A DNA stretch of 20,271 bases from an uncultured Mollicutes bacterium (lineage in GTDB: Bacteria > Bacillota_I > Bacilli_A > RFN20 > CAG-826), in the NCBI GenBank assembly GCA_900549975.1, contig URQK01000023.1, positions 1-20,271 on the forward strand, given 5' to 3'. A program made the translations under genes and the position numbers. The notes beneath the pieces are model-generated. The model worked only from the letters and a program-made list of their open reading frames with translations, was not told the origin of the DNA and did not search any database. Shown here piece after piece: positions 14,980 to 20,271 of this stretch (position 1 is its first letter; every line of letters begins with the position of its first letter).

Positions 14980-15714
14980 ATGAAGTATTTTTTAGTTATT
15001 GCTTTCTTATTTATTATAGGCTCAACAATTGGTTGGGTGATTGAATTATTGTTCCGTAGATTTTTCTCAGCTCATAAATGGATTAATCCAGGATTTTTAG
15101 TTGGACCTTATTTACCATTATATGGTTTTGGATTATGTGCTCTCTTTGGACTAGCGTATATTAATATTGATTTTATAACAACAACTTATTGGTTACAAGT
15201 TGTTATTAAAGTAGCGGTTATGACATTTGCTATGACTTTAGTGGAATATATTGCAGGTTTAATATTTATTAAAGGAATGAATATTAAATTATGGGATTAT
15301 TCAGATCGCCCTGGTAATATTCAAGGTATTATTTGCCCTTTATTTACTTTCTTTTGGGCAATAATTGCTTTAATATATGTTTTATTTATTCATAATGTAG
15401 TCATGGGATGGGTTAACTGGTTTGATAATAATATTGTCTTCTCATTCTTTGTTGGTATTGTATTAGGCGCGATGATTGTTGACTTTGCTTATTCAATTAA
15501 TCTTGCTACCAAAATTAAAAGATACGCAAAAGAAATGCAAATTGTGGTTCATTATGAACGCTTTAAGGATTACATAACTACTAAAGTTCATTCATCAAAA
15601 GTTAAAAATATTTTTGTTCCTTTAATGAAACCTTTGAATGTTTTAAAAGAAAATATTGAAAGTTACAAAGAAGCAATGAAAACTAATAAAACAAATAAAG
15701 AAAAGAAGGAATAA
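14980..15714 (+). CDS. CmpB-family membrane protein (putative ABC transporter permease, PF06541)
   Basis: A 244-residue protein with about five membrane helices (near 1-22, 40-62, 68-97, 115-140 and 152-175) and a basic cytoplasmic tail of about 65 residues. It carries the conserved 'GWVIELLFRR', 'NPGFLVGPYLPLYGFG' and 'LWDYSDRPGNIQG' patterns of the family labelled putative ABC-transporter type IV/CmpB, common in Firmicutes. No ATPase partner is nearby, so the transporter label is weak and the function is best called unknown. GTGAGGT at 14967-14973 overlaps the previous stop codon. The next gene starts two bases after its stop, so it is the middle member of an operon. Confidence 0.8.
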   Translation: MKYFLVIAFLFIIGSTIGWVIELLFRRFFSAHKWINPGFLVGPYLPLYGFGLCALFGLAYINIDFITTTYWLQVVIKVAVMTFAMTLVEYIAGLIFIKGMNIKLWDYSDRPGNIQGIICPLFTFFWAIIALIYVLFIHNVVMGWVNWFDNNIVFSFFVGIVLGAMIVDFAYSINLATKIKRYAKEMQIVVHYERFKDYITTKVHSSKVKNIFVPLMKPLNVLKENIESYKEAMKTNKTNKEKKE

Positions 15715-15716
15715 GT

Positions 15717-16697
15717 ATGCCAAATAGAAACACGCATAAAAAAAGGAATTCTTTAAAAGAAATTTCCTACAAAAAACGTACAAATTATCCAGAATATAAA
15801 GTACATGAACCAACACCATTATTAGAATTTTTACTTAAACGTATTACTAATCAATCAAGAAACAATATTAAATCATTATTAAGTCATCGCCAAGTTTTAG
15901 TGGATGGTGCGCCAATTACCCAATTTGATTTTATGTTAGCTAAAGATGATATTGTGATGATTGCGCCAGCACCAGTAAGAAAAATTACTAAGAACAGTAA
16001 AAATGACTTACAAAAACTAGATATTATTTTTGAAAATGATGAATTAATTGCTATTAATAAACCATCGGGATTATTATCCATTGCTAGTGATCGTGAAAAA
16101 GAAATAACTGCTTATCGTTTATTAATGGATTATGTTCGCACTAAGGATCCACATAATCGAATTTATGTTGTACATCGTATTGATAAAGATACATCTGGTG
16201 TATTAATTGTTGCTAAAAATGAACGTATCCGAGATGCTTTACAAGATCATTGGAACGATATTGTTAAATTCCGTGGATATTACGCTATTGTGGAAGGCAA
16301 TATGGAAGAAAAAAAGAAAACTATTAAATCTTGGTTAAGAGAAGCATCCACAAACTTAATGTATTCTTCAAGAAAGCCAGGAGATGGCAAAGAATCTATT
16401 ACACATTATCAAGTAATTAAAGAAATTGATGGATATTCTTTATTAGATGTTAATATTGATACAGGTAGAAAAAATCAAATTCGTGTTCACATGAAAGATA
16501 TTGGACATAATATTATTGGCGATGAGCGTTATGGTTCAACAAAAAATCCGCTTAACCGTTTAGGGCTTCATGCTTATGCATTAGAGTTTGTTCATCCAAT
16601 AACAAAAAAAGTAATGCGCTTTGAAACACCAATGCCAAATGAATTTGTATCGATGTTTGGAGTTAAACAAAAACAATTAAAGAAAATTAAGGCATAG
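15717..16697 (+). CDS. RluA-family rRNA pseudouridine synthase
   Basis: A 326-residue enzyme that converts uridine to pseudouridine in RNA, probably 23S rRNA. An S4-like RNA-binding region lies at about 33-82 ('LLEFLLKRITNQSRNNIKSL', then 'VLVDGAPI'). The catalytic domain follows with 'INKPSGLLSI' and the active-site motif 'HRIDKDTSG', where D156 is the catalytic aspartate. 'GRKNQIRVHMKDIGHNIIGD' marks the late RluA motif. AGAAGGA at 15704-15710 precedes the ATG. Whether the target is that of RluD, RluC or another member cannot be told from sequence. A probable terminator overlaps its last codons. Confidence 0.93.
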   Translation: MPNRNTHKKRNSLKEISYKKRTNYPEYKVHEPTPLLEFLLKRITNQSRNNIKSLLSHRQVLVDGAPITQFDFMLAKDDIVMIAPAPVRKITKNSKNDLQKLDIIFENDELIAINKPSGLLSIASDREKEITAYRLLMDYVRTKDPHNRIYVVHRIDKDTSGVLIVAKNERIRDALQDHWNDIVKFRGYYAIVEGNMEEKKKTIKSWLREASTNLMYSSRKPGDGKESITHYQVIKEIDGYSLLDVNIDTGRKNQIRVHMKDIGHNIIGDERYGSTKNPLNRLGLHAYALEFVHPITKKVMRFETPMPNEFVSMFGVKQKQLKKIKA

Positions 16698-16715
16698 CAA
16701 TATGTCTTTTTTTTT
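16689..16715 (+). terminator. Probable weak terminator at the rluA end / murA leader
   Basis: AAGGCATA (16689-16696) can pair with TATGTCTT (16701-16708), with one G-U pair, around a GCAA tetraloop, and the T run continues to 16715. The hairpin contains the RluA stop codon. No convincing murA promoter follows (only TTGACT at 16714 without a good -10). It may therefore attenuate rather than end transcription into murA. Confidence 0.5.
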
Positions 16716-16749
16716 GACTTCTTTCATACATTTAACTAAGAGGGGTACT

Positions 16750-18021
16750 ATGGAAGAAGTTATAAAAATTAAAGGCGGAAAGAAGTTATCGGGTGTAGTA
16801 AATATTTCAGGAAGTAAAAACAATTGTGTTTCTTTAATTCCTGCTGCTTTATTATCGAGAGGATTAGTGATAATTCACAATATACCGCCAATAAGCGACG
16901 TATATCGTTTGGTGGATATTTTAGAACAATGCGGTGTTTGTATTACTTATACTGATAATACACTTATAATCGATTCAAGTAATTTGGTTTATAAAGATTT
17001 AATAATGCGAGAAATGGGAAAGTTAAGAGCATCGTATTATTTCTATTCGGTATTTTTAGGCTTGTTTAAATATGTTAAGGCAAATACTATTGGTGGATGT
17101 AGATTAGGAGATCGACCAATAGATTTACATTTATATGCTTTTAAGCAATTGGGCACTAATATAATTGAGGAAAATGGCACTTATATATTTGATGGTACGA
17201 ATTTAAAACCAGGACATATTATATTTGAAAAAAGTTCAGTTGGCGCAACAGTAAACGCTATTATATTAGCCACACAAATAAAAGGTAAAACAATTATTGA
17301 AAATGTGGCTATGGAACCAGAAATAACCGAGTTAATTAATTTCTTATGCGAGATGGGCGCTAAAATAAAAGGCAAAGGCACTAATACTTTAATAATTTAT
17401 GGTGGACAAGAAATGCATGGAGTGGAATTTTCCAATATTCCTGATCGTATCGAAGTAGGTACTTACGCTCTTATTGGTGCCTCTTTAGGAAATAATTTAA
17501 AAATCAAACCCGTAATCCCTGAACATATCCAAAGCTTATTAGAACTTTTTAATGTGCTTAATATTAATTATCAAATTAAGAATGATACTATGATTATAAG
17601 TGCTTCACCAATTAAACAAGGAATAGTTATATTAACTTCACCATTTCCGGGATTTCCCACAGATTTACAACAACCTTTAACTACTTTTTTAAGTATATCA
17701 AATGGAACATCGGTAATTATTGAAAGTATTTATCATAATCGTTTTGCGCACGTGAAAGAACTAAATAAAATGGGTGCGAATATTAATATCAATAATATGA
17801 ATATTATTATTCATGGAGTGGATACACTTAATGGAACGATTGTAAGTGGAAAAGATCTTCGTGGTGCGGCCTCTCTTGTTTTAGCGGGACTTATGGCTAA
17901 AGGAGAAACGATCGTACGAGGTTTAGATTACATTAATCGTGGCTATGAAAATATGATTGTGAAACTTAAAAAAATTCACGCAAATGTGGAAATAGTTTCA
18001 ATGGACTTGGAGGAACAATAA
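16750..18021 (+). CDS. murA: UDP-N-acetylglucosamine 1-carboxyvinyltransferase (MurA)
   Basis: A 423-residue enzyme of the first committed step of peptidoglycan synthesis, which adds enolpyruvate to UDP-GlcNAc in the cytoplasm. Conserved residues fall almost at E. coli numbering. 'SGSKNN' has K23-N24, and 'LRASYY' carries the arginine motif. 'GGCRLGDRPIDLHL' holds the active-site cysteine (C117) that fosfomycin attacks. 'PGFPTDLQ' has D305, and 'DLRGAASLVLAG' and 'INRGYENM' follow. The usual 'GPL' after the RAS motif is changed to 'YSV', so it is somewhat divergent. The frame opens at 16702, but I chose ATG 16750 because AGAGGGG (16740-16745) precedes it and the fold starts there. Its stop overlaps the next start by one base. 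Firmicutes often carry two MurA copies; which this is cannot be decided here. Confidence 0.93.
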   Translation: MEEVIKIKGGKKLSGVVNISGSKNNCVSLIPAALLSRGLVIIHNIPPISDVYRLVDILEQCGVCITYTDNTLIIDSSNLVYKDLIMREMGKLRASYYFYSVFLGLFKYVKANTIGGCRLGDRPIDLHLYAFKQLGTNIIEENGTYIFDGTNLKPGHIIFEKSSVGATVNAIILATQIKGKTIIENVAMEPEITELINFLCEMGAKIKGKGTNTLIIYGGQEMHGVEFSNIPDRIEVGTYALIGASLGNNLKIKPVIPEHIQSLLELFNVLNINYQIKNDTMIISASPIKQGIVILTSPFPGFPTDLQQPLTTFLSISNGTSVIIESIYHNRFAHVKELNKMGANININNMNIIIHGVDTLNGTIVSGKDLRGAASLVLAGLMAKGETIVRGLDYINRGYENMIVKLKKIHANVEIVSMDLEEQ

Positions 18022-18683
18022 TGAAAAAAGCATATTTTGGTTTATTTATTTTATTATTACCAATTTTAGTATCTTGTAATAAACAAAAAAACTTTTTGGC
18101 GTTAGGTAATTTTAATGATGAAACAATAAATAGTTTAAAAACACTTTTAAAAATGGATGGTAATAATTATTTTATAAGCGAAAATATGCAATCAGGAGAA
18201 CTATTTAAAATAGTGGATTCTAATGCCTCTTATTATGAAAATGGCAAAAAACATCCCTTTTATGTAGAGGCGACAAAAGCTAAATTAATACTAATTAATG
18301 TGGGATTATATGATGTTATTCCTTCAATGGAAATTAATGAAAACGAAAATATTTTGAATTATGATGATAACCTTGTAAATAAACAATTAGAAGTATTCTC
18401 ATATCATATGTATCATATTATTGAAGAAGTGCGTTCAATTAATAATAAGGCAGATATATTTGTATTATCTGCCTATAATATTTTCAATTTTGAAAAGCCG
18501 GAAGAAAAACTATTTAATAATATCGTTAAAGAAGTTAATGATTCTATTAACGATAGTGTTAAAGACTTTGATAACATAAAATACATTTCTTTAGTTGATA
18601 TGAAAAATCAATTAAAAGAAGATGCATCCTTAACTCCTAATCTCCTTCTAGCGAATATAATAAGGAGTCATTACAATGAATGA
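18021..18683 (+). CDS. Lipoprotein resembling a YpmR-type SGNH hydrolase with degenerate active site
   Basis: A 220-residue lipoprotein with lipobox LVSC (C19). The fold pattern follows SGNH/GDSL lipases of the YpmR kind. A start strand 'FLALGNF' stands where 'ALGDS' is expected. 'LILINVGLYDVI' stands for the GxND block, and 'EEVRSINNKADIFVLSAYN' and 'KLFNNIVKEVNDS' follow. 'SLTPNLLLANII' is in the place of the usual D-x-x-H-P-N block. The catalytic serine (GDS becomes G29-N30-F31), the GxND asparagine and the Asp/His pair all appear lost, so it is probably not a hydrolase and may bind a ligand. TGGAGGAA at 18008-18015 lies in the murA end. The start overlaps the murA stop, and its end overlaps the next gene by eight bases. 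The homology call is my own pattern reading, not a search. Confidence 0.65.
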   Translation: MKKAYFGLFILLLPILVSCNKQKNFLALGNFNDETINSLKTLLKMDGNNYFISENMQSGELFKIVDSNASYYENGKKHPFYVEATKAKLILINVGLYDVIPSMEINENENILNYDDNLVNKQLEVFSYHMYHIIEEVRSINNKADIFVLSAYNIFNFEKPEEKLFNNIVKEVNDSINDSVKDFDNIKYISLVDMKNQLKEDASLTPNLLLANIIRSHYNE

Positions 18684-19110
18684 TGTAGAAATAAATAAAC
18701 TTATTATTAATAGTTCTTGGCTTTTTGAAGCTATTATTAATCAATATCGTAGTTTGATGAATGATATAAAAAAGTGTTTAATGTTTTCTACATATAAATT
18801 ATCACCATTATTTGGTAATTATACCAAAAACGTGCGATTATCTTTTACACTTATTTCTCAAGGTAAACAAAATTTTTCCAATATGTTAAAACGTAGTTCT
18901 TTTAATATGCAAATTACACAAAATATCTACAAAATGTATGTAAAAAGAGCAATTTATCAAGAAAAAATCGCCTCTGAGTATTTGAATAATTTAAAATATG
19001 ACCGAAATATTGCTATGGACAATTTATTTAAAAATATTGTGGCAAAAATGTATAATTTGCACTCTTTATTAATGGATTTAGAACACAAATTTTATTTACT
19101 ATGTACGTAA
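18676..19110 (+). CDS. Hypothetical helical protein, last gene of the murA group
   Basis: A 144-residue basic protein I do not recognise. It has no signal peptide and no membrane helix. Its composition (many Asn, Lys, Leu and aromatic residues, few Gly/Pro) predicts an almost all-helical, possibly coiled, structure. Residues 85-140 are the most regular part. The start is well supported: AAGGAG at 18661-18666 lies inside the preceding lipoprotein gene, which it overlaps by eight bases, so the two are probably translationally coupled. Its 3' end overlaps the tail of the opposite-strand membrane protein gene by 19 bases. Tight coupling to murA and a lipoprotein hints at an envelope-related role, but this is inference only. 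Confidence 0.7.
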   Translation: MNDVEINKLIINSSWLFEAIINQYRSLMNDIKKCLMFSTYKLSPLFGNYTKNVRLSFTLISQGKQNFSNMLKRSSFNMQITQNIYKMYVKRAIYQEKIASEYLNNLKYDRNIAMDNLFKNIVAKMYNLHSLLMDLEHKFYLLCT

Positions 19111-19544
19111 GTGTTAATTATCAAATAAATGTAAATAACTAAAGTCGTAATAACAGGCCAGTTAACATAAATAAAACTAGGAATATTTGTAAAAAGAGTA
19201 ATATTCATAAGTAGAGTCATTATTAATGGAACAATTAAACTTGCTAATAGAGCAATAAAAGCAATTACAAAAATTGTGGTTGTTATTTTCTTATATTTCA
19301 TCATTTTTTCTTTTTTAGTTATAAAAATGATGAAACAAATAAAGCCAATAATAGCAATGATTCCACATATTACATAAGGAGTAAAGATAGTATAGAATTG
19401 TCTAATTTCTACTTCAGTATATTCAACATCTTGTAAACCAAATATCACAAGTGATAGAAATAAAGGCATCCAAAAAGTATTTACAAATATTTCTAATAAA
19501 ATGCCGATAATAGAAGTGATTACTTTATATAAATTATTTTTCAT
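19092..19544 (-). CDS. Small four-helix membrane protein, unknown function
   Basis: A 150-residue hydrophobic protein with four likely membrane helices (near residues 8-36, 52-75, 86-115 and 122-147). A short basic loop ('TKKEKMMKYKK', about 76-86) separates the second and third. Positive-inside reasoning puts that loop and both ends in the cytoplasm. No family motif is recognised. AAGGAAA (19557-19551) precedes the ATG, and a perfect TATAAT promoter lies just upstream, so the gene is real and separately transcribed. It overlaps the end of the opposite gene by 19 bases and diverges from the lipoprotein gene at 19653. Confidence 0.72.
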   Translation of the reverse strand: MKNNLYKVITSIIGILLEIFVNTFWMPLFLSLVIFGLQDVEYTEVEIRQFYTIFTPYVICGIIAIIGFICFIIFITKKEKMMKYKKITTTIFVIAFIALLASLIVPLIMTLLMNITLFTNIPSFIYVNWPVITTLVIYIYLIINTYVHSK

Positions 19545-19567
19545 TTTTAGTTTCCTTTTCTTGAATT

Positions 19568-19596
19568 ATTATATATCCCATAATAATGTAATACAA
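19568..19596 (-). promoter_or_regulatory. Promoter of the small membrane protein gene
   Basis: Minus strand TATAAT (19573-19568) is perfect, with TTGTAT (19596-19591) 17 bases upstream, matching only the TTG of the -35 consensus. The predicted start is about 15-20 bases before the ATG. Confidence 0.55.
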
Positions 19597-19598
19597 GG

Positions 19599-19627
19599 TT
19601 TACAGTTGTTATTAACTTTGCTAAAAT
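19599..19627 (+). promoter_or_regulatory. Promoter of the terminal lipoprotein gene
   Basis: TTTACA (19599-19604) and TAAAAT (19622-19627) have an exact 17-base spacer and five of six matches each. A TGC precedes the -10, which is the extended -10 form. It is the best promoter in the window. It stands back to back with the leftward promoter, their -35 boxes two bases apart. The start would be near 19634, just before the AGAGAGG site (19637-19643). Confidence 0.7.
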
Positions 19628-19652
19628 TAATGCGTTAGAGAGGCGTAAAACA

Positions 19653-20271
19653 ATGAAATTAAAAAAAATATTATTATTACTTCCATTTTTATTGGTAGGA
19701 TGCAAAGAAAACACATCAACATCAACATCGACAAGTGTACAAGAAACTATTTTATTAGAAAAACATTTTTCTAAAGCAAATGATGATAGCTTTGAAAACT
19801 TTTTTGCTAAAGGATGGAGCACCGCTAATTCGAAGTTTGGCACTAATAGCGTTATTCTTTTAGAAGATGCTAATCATAAATATGGTTCTGGTTATGTACG
19901 TACGCCTGAATTTGAAAAAACAAATGAGATTAAAATATCATTAACTATCCAAGTAACAGGATTCAATAACTCCACAAACATCAATAAGTTTGTTGATCAA
20001 TCTTTTAAGTTTGGTATTTCTTTATTAAATAAAGATAATGAAGTTATTAATGACACGGATTTAATATTCGAACATAAAATAACACAAAGCGATTGTGATA
20101 ATAAATATTTTTCTTCTTTAAATAATTATACCACTAATCCTAGTGAAGCAAAAACTTTAGATTTTACTTATAGTTCCGATACACCAATATCAAAAATTAG
20201 CGTTAATTATTTAAGTAAACCCCATTATGTGGAAAATTCTAAAGATAATGGTATTAATTTAGAAATATTTT
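19653..20271 (+). CDS. Lipoprotein with N-terminal Thr/Ser repeat, 3' end outside window
   Basis: The frame is open from ATG 19653 to the window end, giving 206 visible residues without a stop. The signal peptide is very short ('MKLKKILLLLPFLLVGC'), with lipobox LVGC and C17 as the lipid attachment site. A linker of four Thr-Ser pairs (21-28), encoded by ACATCA-like repeats, follows. The mature part has alternating beta-type segments, 'FENFFAKGW' and 'GYVRTPEFEKTNEIKISL', that resemble a jelly-roll or carbohydrate-binding-like beta-sandwich; I cannot assign a family. AGAGAGG at 19637-19643 and an extended -10 promoter support the start. It should be displayed on the outer membrane face, and its remaining domains are not visible. 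An opposing 98-codon frame here (19547-19843, minus) is a shadow. Confidence 0.8.
   Translation, partial: MKLKKILLLLPFLLVGCKENTSTSTSTSVQETILLEKHFSKANDDSFENFFAKGWSTANSKFGTNSVILLEDANHKYGSGYVRTPEFEKTNEIKISLTIQVTGFNNSTNINKFVDQSFKFGISLLNKDNEVINDTDLIFEHKITQSDCDNKYFSSLNNYTTNPSEAKTLDFTYSSDTPISKISVNYLSKPHYVENSKDNGINLEIF

Noticed and set aside
19565..19587. Eight-base inverted repeat ATTATTAT / ATAATAAT at the leftward promoter
   Set aside because: Only A and T in the arms and short; expected by chance in such AT-rich spacer DNA. The similar pair at 10308-10329 is rejected for the same reason.
19547..19843. 98-codon - strand frame opposite the edge lipoprotein
   Set aside because: The + strand frame has a lipobox, ribosome binding site and extended -10 promoter; the minus frame has none.
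1..20271. CRISPR array, tRNA/rRNA genes, insertion sequence, prophage or defence island
   Set aside because: No regular direct repeats, no tRNA-like clover, no transposase or phage genes were seen; the content is ordinary chromosomal housekeeping and envelope genes.

Overview
This window looks like a chromosomal segment of a low-GC, Gram-positive-type bacterium. It is probably a member of Bacilli with a compact genome, such as an uncultured Erysipelotrichia- or RF39-like lineage, but the sequence alone does not fix the genus. The grounds are strong A+T bias, AGGAGG-type ribosome binding sites, short gaps and overlapping genes, Bacillus-type gene order around gdpP-rplI-dnaB, and lipoproteins with classic lipoboxes. 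Tryptophan is read from TGG, and TGA ends genes (WalJ and the SGNH-like lipoprotein), so the code is standard and not the Mycoplasma code. A complete MurA implies a peptidoglycan wall.

Left part (1-6774, + strand): the tail of a DUF4143-type AAA ATPase, then a YybS/DUF2232 membrane protein closed by a terminator. Next is a probable five-gene operon, gdpP-rplI-dnaB-walJ-rlmH, with a promoter at about 1512 and a terminator at 6746-6774. It keeps the order of the B. subtilis region left of oriC but without the intervening purA and walRKHI genes. It joins c-di-AMP breakdown, a ribosomal protein, the replicative helicase, a wall-associated metallo-beta-lactamase-fold protein and a 23S rRNA methyltransferase.

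Middle part (6776-12007, - strand): a family 2 glycosyltransferase and a cytoplasmic GH3 beta-glycosidase form a two-gene operon that converges on rlmH. Upstream of it is galT of the Leloir pathway, with its own promoter and terminator. galT diverges from an M6-family metalloprotease lipoprotein, and the space between them holds a long imperfect dyad that overlaps the likely protease promoter.

Right part (12159-20271): the M6 protease with its terminator, then a + strand run of a membrane-anchored metallophosphoesterase, a CmpB-family membrane protein and an RluA-type pseudouridine synthase. A probable weak terminator at the end of rluA precedes murA, a lipoprotein resembling an SGNH hydrolase that has lost its catalytic motifs, and an unrecognised helical protein. 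The window ends with a small four-helix membrane protein (- strand) diverging from a new lipoprotein (+ strand) that is cut by the window edge. No tRNA, rRNA, CRISPR array, insertion sequence or phage gene was seen, and no gene-free stretch exceeds 300 bases. I found no clear new multi-gene system. The best leads are two promoter-overlapping dyads and the murA-pseudo-SGNH-helical protein trio.
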